A DNA stretch of 64,000 nt from positions 434,001-498,000 of the forward strand of contig JAUIFF010000002.1 of the NCBI GenBank assembly GCA_030429545.1. The letters are read 5' to 3'. Numbering within the stretch: position 1 is the first letter of the stretch; each line of letters opens with the position of its first letter. The DNA comes from Polyangia bacterium. Its GTDB lineage: Bacteria; Myxococcota_A; Polyangia; Nannocystales; Nannocystaceae. Positions 17,344 through 26,456 of the stretch are shown here, in pieces. A program made the translations under genes and the position numbers. Under the pieces are notes generated by a model, which made no database searches, was not told the origin of the DNA, and saw only the letters and a program-made list of their open reading frames with translations.

Positions 17344-18887
17344 TCGAACGGCCAACCGATGGTTGGCGGACAAGCTGGTCCAACGGTCGGCGGTTGATAG
17401 TCGGTTGACTGGTCGTAGGCGTTCACCGACCGCCGGCCACCGACTAGCCACGAAGCTGCGACCAACCGCCGCCGACCAACCGCCGCTGACCAACCGCCGC
17501 CGACCAACCGCCGACCGCCGGCCACGAAACTGTGATCTTGTGCCACCTGCGACGGGAGGATTGCGACCGACGACCAACCGCCGACGACCAACCGCCGACG
17601 ACCAACCGCAAGCAGTGCTCTTGTGTCACCTGCGACGGGAGCGGATTGCGACCGCCGACCGCCGACCGCCAACCACCGATCGCCGACCGCCGACCGCCAA
17701 CCGCCGACCAAACACCGACCAACTCCCGACGACCAACCACCAACCGCCGACCGCGCCGACGACCAACCGCCGACCGCCGACCGCTGACCGCCGACCGCCT
17801 ACGACCAACCACCGACCGCCGACCGCCGACCGCCGACCGCTGACCGCCGACCGCCGACCGCCGACCAACCACCAACCACCAACCATCAACCATCAACCAC
17901 CAACCGCCGACCGACCGCTGACCGCCGACGACCAACCACCAACCACCAACCACCGACCGCTGACCGCCGACCGACGACGACCGACGACGACCAACCGCCG
18001 GCCACGAAGCAGTGGCCTTGTGTCACCTGCGACGGGCGCGGATGGCGACCGACGACCAACCACCAACCACCAACCACCAACTGACGACGACCAACCACCG
18101 ACCCGCCGACCACCGACCGCCGACCACCGAGGACTAACAACCGACCACGAACCGAACCACCGACCAACTCGCCCGGCAGGTAACCGCCGGGTCGATTGAC
18201 CCAACAACACCCGAGGCAACCATCGACCGCCCGTACCACCGACCAACCACCACCGACCAACTGCTGCCGACCAACCGCTGCTGACCTACCGCCTACGACC
18301 AACCGCCGACCAACCACCGCCGACCAACCGCCGAACCGTCCACTGACCGCCGGCCGCCGGCCACCGACTAGCCTCGAAGCTGTGATCCTCCGCCGACCAA
18401 CTCCCGACCGACCGCCGACCGCCGACCGCCGACCGCCGACCGCCACCGACCGCCGACCGCCACCGACCGCCGACCGCCGAGGACTAGCCACCGACCGCCG
18501 ACCAACTCCCGACGACCAACCACCGACCACCGACCGCCGACCGCCGACCGCCGACCGCCGAACCGTCCACTGACCGCCGACCGCCGACCGCCGAACCGTC
18601 CACTGACCGCCGACCGCCGACCGCCGACCACCACCCCCGATAACCATCCACCGACTGCCACGTAGCAGTGACCTTGTGTCACCTGCGACGGGAGCAGATT
18701 GCTACCGACGATCAACTGCCACCGACCGCCGACCGCCGAGGACTAACCACCGACCGCCAACCGAACCACCGATCAACGCCGGGCCACAGTCAATCGCCGC
18801 CGGACCACCCGGCGCTCGGGCACTAACCACCGACCACCCGCCAAGCCCATCCTCTATAGACGGTCGACTTCAGAAACCAGCACTCGC
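17344..18887. repeat. Large GACCGCC/GACCAACC satellite with conserved spacer module
   Basis: About 1.5 kb of short variable repeats (CGACCGCC, CGACCAACCAC) that leave all frames open on both strands; no gene is supported. Embedded at 17521, 17610, 18001 and 18657 is a conserved ~45-bp module with core TGTCACCTGCGACGGGAGC, each time followed by new GACC repeats. The same module occurs once more at 39879, in front of a different satellite. Confidence 0.75.
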
Positions 18888-20300
18888 CTACAACTTGGCA
18901 AACGCATCAAAGTCGATAGCGAAGCCCCGCTCGCCAACTGTCACGAAACCGAGCTGTCCCAAAAGTTTCTTCGCATGTCGACGAGCCTCTGTAGCTGGCT
19001 CTTCCGTCAGGTACATCTGATTGACGAGCTTCCGGTACCAATCGGAAGTCGACATCGTGTGTGCACCACGGATGCCGTCTTGGAAGAGGAGCAGGAGTGC
19101 CCAAACAAGCTCGCGGAAGGATTTCGCGCCGATTTGAGTCGACGTGCGGGTCGTGACCTCCTTGATGAGTGCGTGCTGCTTCGATGCCAAATTCAAGCTC
19201 GACAAGCCTTTCGTGAACGCGGGCAGCCTCCAAGACTTCGGGCGCAGGTGCCTACTTTGTCCAAGCCGGGGTACATACGTGAACCCGTCGTTGAGGCCGA
19301 CTTGCAACCGTTCGAGGTCATCGAGGTTGCCCCGCCTCACGCATCGGGTGAGCCGGCCCGTGGCAAACGCATCGGTGAACAGGAGCGCATAATCCCGCCA
19401 GCCGAGCTCGCACAGAAACACCTCCTGGTGAAATCTTGTTGCATAGCCAATGAGTCCGGGTAGCTGGGTCCCCCGTAGCTCGAGTGTCTCGCCATCGCAC
19501 CGTACCGCCCATGGCTTGGGTGCTTCGACCCACCCTCGAAGGTTCAAGTAGTCTGCGATGCGCTGCTCGGTCGGCTTCGTTGGGGTTTTAATGAAACTAA
19601 ACATCAGCCGCCCCGAGGGACTTTCGTACATGACGCGGTAGCCCTTCCCGGGAAACCACCGGCGTTGGATCAAAAACCCCGATTCAAAAGTCGATTGCTC
19701 CTCGTAGATACAGTCACTGACCCATGGGGCTCTCGGTAGGGAACTTCTCCCTCGCGCGTCGAGTGGTGCACGTTTCCACGACGGCATGACACGGCGTTGA
19801 CCAAGCGGCGCTGGCATGACGTACTTGCTGCTTCCCTCAATATCGTCGGCTTCTGCGTCCGTTTTTCCTGAAAAAAGATAGTTGTCACCACAACCAAATG
19901 GTCCTCCTTCTGCAAGTAACTCCTCGCCGCGGCACATCATCTCTCGCTCGGAACCCCGGGCGACCACCCGCCCCGAAAAACGGCCGGCACGAAGTTGGCA
20001 CTCGTCCTCGACCCCGACGACTTCGACGAAGGAATGGCCGGCGGAGATTCTTCGGCCAAACCATTTCGCAGGGTGAGCGCGGGTGAGTGGCTCGCGAAGA
20101 ATTGAAAAAGGATCAACGGAGGCGGGGGCCGACAGCAGCTGACCGAGTTGGCGGTTTACATTTTCGAACGACAGTGGCATGACACAAGTGCGCTCCAAGA
20201 ATGAGTTTGGCGCTTGGAGATCGCCTCCTGGATACAAGAAATATGGGTCAAAATGGGGCAATTTCTTGTTGTGAACACTATAGATTATATCAAGCATCAC
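18888..20300 (-). CDS. Hypothetical protein, ~430-470 aa
   Basis: No family recognised. The frame is open from an ATG at 20300; an ATG at 20180 (MPLSFENVNRQL, GGAGCG upstream) is an equally good start, and the first 40 codons are AT-rich, unlike the rest. The C-terminal part is helical (FRELVWALLLLFQDGIRGAHT) and ends in a possible winged-helix-like stretch (ARRHAKKLLGQLGFVTVGERGFAIDFD). No signal peptide or membrane segment. Single gene, divergent from the acidic HTH protein at 20438 across an AT-rich region. Coding is supported by length and codon pattern. Confidence 0.65.
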   Translation of the reverse strand: MMLDIIYSVHNKKLPHFDPYFLYPGGDLQAPNSFLERTCVMPLSFENVNRQLGQLLSAPASVDPFSILREPLTRAHPAKWFGRRISAGHSFVEVVGVEDECQLRAGRFSGRVVARGSEREMMCRGEELLAEGGPFGCGDNYLFSGKTDAEADDIEGSSKYVMPAPLGQRRVMPSWKRAPLDARGRSSLPRAPWVSDCIYEEQSTFESGFLIQRRWFPGKGYRVMYESPSGRLMFSFIKTPTKPTEQRIADYLNLRGWVEAPKPWAVRCDGETLELRGTQLPGLIGYATRFHQEVFLCELGWRDYALLFTDAFATGRLTRCVRRGNLDDLERLQVGLNDGFTYVPRLGQSRHLRPKSWRLPAFTKGLSSLNLASKQHALIKEVTTRTSTQIGAKSFRELVWALLLLFQDGIRGAHTMSTSDWYRKLVNQMYLTEEPATEARRHAKKLLGQLGFVTVGERGFAIDFDAFAKL

Positions 20301-20437
20301 TGGGCACTTTGATGCAATTTGAGTGTACTGATATGATTCATAAAACTCCCAATGAGGGCGTTAATTAACAAACTGGTGATAATGGGCGGGCGGACTCGCT
20401 CCTAACTAAAAGGGCTTGCATTCTCTACGCTATTTGC

Positions 20438-22900
20438 ATGGACCCCGGCGACCTGCTCTCAGAACTCCTGCATCTCCTATCAGCCTACGGTGCAGGTCTT
20501 GACCCCGACCCGCAAAGACTCGCGCAGCTGAAGCATGTAGGGCTGCAGGCCCTGCTTAACCAAGCCGGGTGCCACGACACACTCGACACCGCCCGCTCCG
20601 TCGTTCAGGCGCTTGGTGAGCGGCATGCCTCGAAGGGAGAAAGCAACCGCGCGTTCGAACGTCGCAGCGGTGTCAACCGCAGCACAACCGCCTCTCTCCT
20701 CCGGCACCCGTCGCCGAATCCTAAGTTGCCGACGCTCGCAAAACTTGCAGTTGCACTCAACTACCCACTGGTTGTGACGATCCAAAATTCGTTGCAAGAG
20801 CAACGAAACCCGCCAGCGGATGCGGGACAACTTCAGTCTGCGGGTTCTGTTGCAGATACACAGCAAGAGAGGCGTATCCCTGTAATACCGAAGCCGGTTG
20901 CGGTCCGCGTGCCTGTGTCCGTGCCCGTGAAATCGAAACCGGTCGTGGTGCCCGTGCCCGTGCCCGTGAAATCGAAACCGGTCGCAGTCAGTCATGAGGT
21001 TGGTGAAATCGGTGACTACTACACCTTGGATGTTCAACCGGCACAGCTCGGTTACTACGAGCTCGCTGGGCTCGCTGCATCGACCCCAACCACCTCCAAC
21101 CAGAGTGTTCCATCCACAGGAGCCGATGCCCAAGTTGCTCAGCATGCACGAGAAGAGCAACGACCCGTAGAGAAACGTGTTCCGTCGAACCTCGACGCGA
21201 CTCCCTCGGAACGCAAACCGGGCCAGAGAATGGACCAAGATGCGATTGAGTCGGAATTTCGCAGGCGCGACGCGGAGGAACGCGCGGTCTTCGAACCAGA
21301 AGTCGACATCATTTTTCCCAACCTCGAACAGGCGAGATCCGAGCCGAAACTTCTCAACACCACGGCGTCGTCAATGCCAGTGGTCGTTCCGACCTCGTTT
21401 CGTAGCTTCGGCGATGGTGACCTCACCACCGTGTTCTCGAAACCGATGCGAGCTGAGCCTCACCTGGTAAAGCTTATGCCCGAAGAGACAGAGACAACGC
21501 TGGCACACATCGAAACGCCCGCCGATCCATGGCGCCACTATATTTTCGAGGCCGACGAAGAGCCGGTGTATCTAGACGACGATAACGATGAGCTCCGGGC
21601 AGACCCGGCTGATGACGATGAACTGATGTATCTGCCATCGACCGAGTGGGATGACGCGGATGATACGCAACAAGAGCGCGCAGGGAGAACCGAGTCGGAG
21701 GACGACATCGAAGACGATAGACCGATTTGCCCAGACTGCGGGATGCCGATTGAGCCGGTCGAGTTGAGCCCAGAGCTACAGCGTAGGATCGAAGCGGCCG
21801 TTGATGAGGTGTTTGAGAAGGAGGAGGCGAAGACTAGCCAAGAGGCCAGGCTTAGCAGAGAGGAGCTCTTGGCTTATTCGGATGCGGACGATGAGCGGTT
21901 TGCCGAAGTGGATGAGTTCAACGAAGACCATGTGGACGGCCGAGGCAGTGATAGCGAAGCGTACTTCGAGGACGAAGGGTCCGAGGAGCAAGAGGATGAA
22001 TACCGAGTTGCCGAGGACTCAACAGCCGATGAAGAGTTCGAGGCTGAGGAGCACGACGAGGAATACCTGCTTGCCGACGCTTCAGTAGAGTCGGAAAGCG
22101 AGTTTGACGAGACCGAAAATTACGCAGATGAGTCCTATACTCATCTTACCGAGGACTCAACAGAATCTGAGCTTGACTCGGAGTTTGCCGAGGATTCGGA
22201 CACACTCGATTTTGCGGAGGACTCGACAGAGCCCGAGTATGAGGAGTACGATGCCGAGGAGTATGCGGAGTACGACGCTGAAGTCGATGCGGAGGGCTCA
22301 ACAGAGCCCGGGTATGAGGAGAGCGATGCGTACCATCTTTCCGATGACTCCACAGCTGTCGACGAAGGCGAAGAGTACGTCGAAGACAAGTACGAAGACG
22401 AAGACGAAGAGTACGTCGAAGATGAGTACGAAGCAGACGACTCACCGGAATATGATGAGGCATACGCCGGGGAAACCCACGGTAGACACCGGTATGGCGA
22501 CTACTCGAGCAGCTGGAGAAGCCGAGCCCGAAGTGTTGCGGATGAGTATCGGCGCAGGGGTAAACCGTTTACCCATGCCCAGGAAATAAGCTCACAACCA
22601 GCGGTTGATGCGGAGCCAATCGAGAAACTTCCGCGCAACCTTCAAACCGGCGCCATCGAGAAACATCAGCCCAAAGTGGCGGTCAAAGCAGGAGGCGTGG
22701 CACTGGGGACGGCCGTCGGGTTGAGTGTGACTGGACGGGGATTGCTTTATACAACAGGCGCCGGTGTCCTCACCGCAATCGCAGCCGCATACAGTCGGGA
22801 CAGTCATGCCCGCGACTTCATGCTGTACTCCGGTGTATCGACCGCGGTGAGTTCGGTATCCAAAGCGATTTACGAGTACCACAAGAAAAACTCGAAGTAG
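20438..22900 (+). CDS. Large HTH protein with acidic repeat region and Gly/Ala-rich C-terminus
   Basis: 820 aa. Residues ~75-125 contain an HTH-like segment (FERRSGVNRSTTASLLRHP...LPTLAKLAVALNYPL). Residues ~160-190 repeat VPVPVKSKPV. A CPDCGMPIEPVEL zinc-ribbon half lies near 430. From ~440 to ~685 it is extremely acidic, with DSTxxEYEE/YVEDEYED repeats. The last ~100 residues (KVAVKAGGVALGTAVGLSVTG) are hydrophobic and Gly-rich. Same plan as the shorter gene at 5533. It lies 100 bp upstream of an excisionase-integrase pair. The acidic tract could mimic DNA, but that is speculation. Confidence 0.78.
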   Translation: MDPGDLLSELLHLLSAYGAGLDPDPQRLAQLKHVGLQALLNQAGCHDTLDTARSVVQALGERHASKGESNRAFERRSGVNRSTTASLLRHPSPNPKLPTLAKLAVALNYPLVVTIQNSLQEQRNPPADAGQLQSAGSVADTQQERRIPVIPKPVAVRVPVSVPVKSKPVVVPVPVPVKSKPVAVSHEVGEIGDYYTLDVQPAQLGYYELAGLAASTPTTSNQSVPSTGADAQVAQHAREEQRPVEKRVPSNLDATPSERKPGQRMDQDAIESEFRRRDAEERAVFEPEVDIIFPNLEQARSEPKLLNTTASSMPVVVPTSFRSFGDGDLTTVFSKPMRAEPHLVKLMPEETETTLAHIETPADPWRHYIFEADEEPVYLDDDNDELRADPADDDELMYLPSTEWDDADDTQQERAGRTESEDDIEDDRPICPDCGMPIEPVELSPELQRRIEAAVDEVFEKEEAKTSQEARLSREELLAYSDADDERFAEVDEFNEDHVDGRGSDSEAYFEDEGSEEQEDEYRVAEDSTADEEFEAEEHDEEYLLADASVESESEFDETENYADESYTHLTEDSTESELDSEFAEDSDTLDFAEDSTEPEYEEYDAEEYAEYDAEVDAEGSTEPGYEESDAYHLSDDSTAVDEGEEYVEDKYEDEDEEYVEDEYEADDSPEYDEAYAGETHGRHRYGDYSSSWRSRARSVADEYRRRGKPFTHAQEISSQPAVDAEPIEKLPRNLQTGAIEKHQPKVAVKAGGVALGTAVGLSVTGRGLLYTTGAGVLTAIAAAYSRDSHARDFMLYSGVSTAVSSVSKAIYEYHKKNSK

Positions 22901-23000
22901 TCGTCCGGTTGGGTCGTTGTGGGAGGGTATGGTTGTGGATACATGTAGATTGAATGTCGCAGACCGGTTTGCAAACAGTGCTTATACACGCGAAAGAGCG

Positions 23001-23261
23001 ATGAGCGAGTTTCCGCTCGGGCGGGATTGTTGTGACGGAAGTTTCCCGCGGGGTGAGGGCGTCAAACAGGACGAGGAGACGGATGAGCTGATCACCGCCC
23101 AGGAAGCGATGACGCTCCTCGGGGTCTCGCGCAACACCCTGTACACGTTGGCCAAGCGCGGAGAACTACCCGGGCGAAAAGTCGGTCGACGGTGGAGGTT
23201 TCATAGGGCGGAGCTAATGCGTTCATTTGCCACGGCCTCTCGGGGCAGGCGAAAGCGATGA
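23001..23261 (+). CDS. Excisionase-like HTH_17 protein
   Basis: 86 aa from ATG 23001 (frame open to 22917). LITAQEAMTLLGVSRNTLYTLAKRGELPGRKVGRRWRFHRAEL is the MerR/HTH_17 excisionase signature. Its stop overlaps the integrase start (ATGA at 23258). A close relative precedes the integrase at 42317. Expected role: DNA-bending directionality factor for the downstream recombinase. Confidence 0.87.
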   Translation: MSEFPLGRDCCDGSFPRGEGVKQDEETDELITAQEAMTLLGVSRNTLYTLAKRGELPGRKVGRRWRFHRAELMRSFATASRGRRKR

Positions 23262-24406
23262 GCGTGCGCAAGTCAATCCTACGAGGCCGCCAAGTCTGGC
23301 TGGTGGAGGTCAAGCGCGATAAAGGTCGGTTTCATCGCCGGCGTTTCTTCGACCGACGACGTTATCAAAAAACCGATGCGCTCGAAGCCGAAGCGAAGCT
23401 GATCGCGGAGTACGAGGCGAGCAAAATCGGCAATCTTTTTTGTAGCAGCAACCTTCACCCCGGGGTCATTCAGCGGCACGGAGGATCGATCCCGTTTGCC
23501 GTCTTCGCCGGCCAGTACCTCAAGCTCCAAGACGAATCCCGCAGCGGGTTCGCAAACAAAGAGCGAAACGTGAGGCTACATCTATTGCCATACTTCGGCG
23601 ACACACCACTTGAACAAATCACGCGACTGATGGTCGACCAATTCCGCAGGCACCTGCGAACCTCACCCATACGAGGCCGAAAAAAGCCGAGGAGCCCGAA
23701 GACGGTCAACAATATCCTCGCAACGCTGAGCACGATTCTCAACCTGGCCTACGACTACGAGCTGATCGGCCGGGTGCCGAAGATTAAGAAGGAGCCGGTC
23801 CCGAAAACCGATCCGCAAGGGCTCACGCGAGACGAAGGCCAGCGCCTGGTCGCGGCGGCAGATGAACAATGGCGACCGCTCATCCAAACGGCGCTACTGA
23901 CCGGACTACGGCGGGGCGAGCTGTACGAGCTGCGATGGGGCGATGTGGTGTTCGAGGGAGTCGAGCCGTATGTGCGGGTGACCCGAAGCGTGGTGGTGAA
24001 GGCGGGCAAGTACCGAGTGAAGTCGACGAAGGGGATGCGGGGAAGAACGGTGCCGCTGTGCGAGCAGTTGGTCGGGATCTTGCGGACGATTCGGCCCGAG
24101 GGAGCGAGGGCGGAGGAACTCGTGTTCCCAGGGGATGCCGGAGAGTATTTGCGTGAAGACCGCATGTATAAGATCGTGGTGGGTGCCGGGCGCAAGGGGC
24201 TGAGGAAGCACGTCCGGCCGCATATGCTGCGGCATACGTTTGCTTCGTGGGCGTATCAAGCTGGGGTGCCTCCGCAGGTGGTGCAGATGTGGCTGGGGCA
24301 CGCGGATGTGACGACGACTCAGCGGTATGCTCGGTTGGGGCCGGATGCTGGGCGGGGGTGGATTGAGCGGGTGAGTCGGAATACCGAAACCGATGTCTGG
24401 GCCTGA
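23258..24406 (+). CDS. int: Tyrosine recombinase (phage-type integrase) A
   Basis: 382 aa. N-terminal AP2-like arm-binding region (SVRKSILRGRQVWLVEVKRDKG), SAM-like core-binding domain, and catalytic domain with Arg (TGLRRGELYELRW), Lys region (KGMRGRTVPLC), HMLRHTFAS box, WLGH and nucleophile Tyr (TTTQRYARL). Complete and probably active. Unlike the integrases at 28118 and 47158 it has its own excisionase and no tRNA-type core downstream; a defence pair follows at once. Its N-terminus is nearly identical to that of integrase B, while its C-terminus is closest to integrase C. Confidence 0.92.
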   Translation: MSVRKSILRGRQVWLVEVKRDKGRFHRRRFFDRRRYQKTDALEAEAKLIAEYEASKIGNLFCSSNLHPGVIQRHGGSIPFAVFAGQYLKLQDESRSGFANKERNVRLHLLPYFGDTPLEQITRLMVDQFRRHLRTSPIRGRKKPRSPKTVNNILATLSTILNLAYDYELIGRVPKIKKEPVPKTDPQGLTRDEGQRLVAAADEQWRPLIQTALLTGLRRGELYELRWGDVVFEGVEPYVRVTRSVVVKAGKYRVKSTKGMRGRTVPLCEQLVGILRTIRPEGARAEELVFPGDAGEYLREDRMYKIVVGAGRKGLRKHVRPHMLRHTFASWAYQAGVPPQVVQMWLGHADVTTTQRYARLGPDAGRGWIERVSRNTETDVWA

Positions 24407-24518
24407 TCTCGGTTCCGTATGCGGTCGACAGCAGGTGCATCAATCGAGATTTGGAGTCTTCCTCCGCTTGTGTTGCGCCCGGCACGCATGCATGATTATT
24501 CTCGGGAGCCCTCAACCG

Positions 24519-26456
24519 ATGTACCTCAACCAAGTAACCATATCCGGCTACCGCGCCACCGCAGTAAGTCCTTTGACTTGTGAGCTACCAGGCCGCTTCA
24601 CCGTGCTTGCAGGAGCAAATGGCACTGGAAAAACAACAATATGTGAGGCCATATATCTCGCTCACAGCCACAGGTTTCCCTATGTAAACCCCCCACAAGC
24701 GGCGATCCTTGGTGATGGTCGACGTGCAGTCGAACTCTCATTTTCTTTTGATCCCGAAACAGAAAGCAAGTGGGGGAAGGCTCTTCAGCGCGAACATAGC
24801 CGTGCCCCGTACTGGACCCGAGAACTTTCGCGCTCGATGGGGCGAGTACGTGCAAACCGAATCTCTCAAGGGGAGCACTATGACCATGCCCGTGTCATTT
24901 ACTTTCCCGCGCACCGGAACCCTCTTGATGACCTCGCCCGCCGAGAGTCACAGATCCTCGTTGACCTACTTCGAGCGCAGCACGAACGGGCTACAGGCAC
25001 GAGGAACCTCGAGAGTTTGCGGCGCAAGACAGAAACACTACTATCGTCCCTTACTAGCGATCCAGCAATCGCTCGAGTTGAAAGGCGTGTGACTGAGATC
25101 CTCCGCACATTTACACACGGCGTTCGGTCGCACAAGGCATTCATTGGCCGGCAGGACGTAGATGACCGATTCCTTGGGCGAGTGCTTGAGTTTCTTCTGT
25201 CGATTACAGACCGGAGTACTGCTAATCGCCTTGATGTATCAGGCCTCGGGTATGTGAACCTCCTCCATCTCGCTGTCACTCTGGCAGCCATCCCAGACAA
25301 CACAGCAATCGCTCCTAGCGGAGCCCAAGCGCTCGATAGCGTCGAAATTGAAACGCAGCGAGAACTCGCGGACGACGCTTTTTTTCCCGACCTCTTTCAT
25401 GCGACTCTTGTAATCGAAGAACCTGAGGCTCATCTGCACCCTCAACTTCAACACTCTCTCGCACGGCAGCTTCGTCGGATCACAGAAGAGCGACCGGAGA
25501 TCCAAGTTATTATGAGCACCCACTCCGGCGAAATTGTGAGCGCCTGCAAACCGGAAGAAGTTGTTGTTCTACGCCGTCCCCCAGGTAGCGCATGCGAGGC
25601 TAGGTCGGTCAAGAAAATAATGTCCGAAAAGACACCTGCAGTACAACGTGATACACTGCGGAAGATTGAGATGCACCTCGATAGTTCTCGAAATATGTCG
25701 ATTTTCTCTGATCGGGTAGTTCTCGTTGAAGGTGTTACTGAGGTTGCCCTCCTGCGAGCTCTCGGGAAAATTTGGGCTGACAATGACAAACTCAAACTCC
25801 ACTTTATCGATGCTCTCAGTATCGTCCCTCTAGGATCTAAAGTCGGAGAGTGGCCAATTATGCTTTTGGCCTCTCCCGGCAACGAGATTGTTGATCGGGT
25901 GGCGATTCTGATCGACAGTGATTTTCGAACGGACGATGAGGAAGAAGGAACGGGAGCAGAACGAGAACAAACAGGAGAAGAGGGAGCGGAAGGAGAACAA
26001 ACAGGAGAACAAACAGGAAAACAAACAGGAGAAGAGGGAGCTGGAGAAGAGGGAGCGGAAGAAGCTAAAATGCCCAAGGAGCCATCTGCTCCTGTTTGGG
26101 TAGACAAGTATAATTCAAACATAGTTGGATGCTATATTAGCCACCCTACCCTTGAGCCAAGCCTTGTTAACGAGAGTACCCGTGGGCTTATTCGCACAGT
26201 GATGGCGTCGATTTGCATGTCTAAGAACATCCCAGCAGAAATTACAGCTGACACAGTTGACCACGTCTTTCATGATATTAAAACGGAACACAAGAAAAAG
26301 GGTCGTTTCGCGTTTGAACTCAGCGCGAAACTCCTCGAGTCTGATGCCCCTATCGAACTACCCAGGCATATCAAGGAACTCTTTGACTTTGTCTATCCCA
26401 ACCCAACCTCTGAGGGCGGTGACGAGAGTGTCGACAGTTATGAAGGTGATACGTAG
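24519..26456 (+). CDS. gajA: Gabija-like GajA: OLD-family ATPase/TOPRIM nuclease
   Basis: 645 aa from ATG 24519 (GGGAG upstream; an upstream in-frame start is less likely). ABC-type ATPase: LAGANGTGKTT (~30), LVIEEPEAHLHPQ (~300), MSTHSGE. TOPRIM: VLVEGVTE (~404) and AILIDSDF (~463). This is the OLD nuclease plan of GajA (578 aa in Bacillus); the extra length is mostly a low-complexity insert (GEQTGEQTGKQTGEEGA) right after the TOPRIM DxD. It overlaps a UvrD-like helicase gene by 17 bp. Known GajAB complexes nick phage DNA when nucleotides are depleted; the same role is inferred. Confidence 0.85.
   Translation: MYLNQVTISGYRATAVSPLTCELPGRFTVLAGANGTGKTTICEAIYLAHSHRFPYVNPPQAAILGDGRRAVELSFSFDPETESKWGKALQREHSRAPYWTRELSRSMGRVRANRISQGEHYDHARVIYFPAHRNPLDDLARRESQILVDLLRAQHERATGTRNLESLRRKTETLLSSLTSDPAIARVERRVTEILRTFTHGVRSHKAFIGRQDVDDRFLGRVLEFLLSITDRSTANRLDVSGLGYVNLLHLAVTLAAIPDNTAIAPSGAQALDSVEIETQRELADDAFFPDLFHATLVIEEPEAHLHPQLQHSLARQLRRITEERPEIQVIMSTHSGEIVSACKPEEVVVLRRPPGSACEARSVKKIMSEKTPAVQRDTLRKIEMHLDSSRNMSIFSDRVVLVEGVTEVALLRALGKIWADNDKLKLHFIDALSIVPLGSKVGEWPIMLLASPGNEIVDRVAILIDSDFRTDDEEEGTGAEREQTGEEGAEGEQTGEQTGKQTGEEGAGEEGAEEAKMPKEPSAPVWVDKYNSNIVGCYISHPTLEPSLVNESTRGLIRTVMASICMSKNIPAEITADTVDHVFHDIKTEHKKKGRFAFELSAKLLESDAPIELPRHIKELFDFVYPNPTSEGGDESVDSYEGDT

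Noticed and set aside
17102..18716. Open frames of 115-365 codons rich in RPPTADRR or VVGGRRSAV
   Set aside because: Product of the GACCGCC/GACCAACC satellite; open on both strands at once, with no domain.
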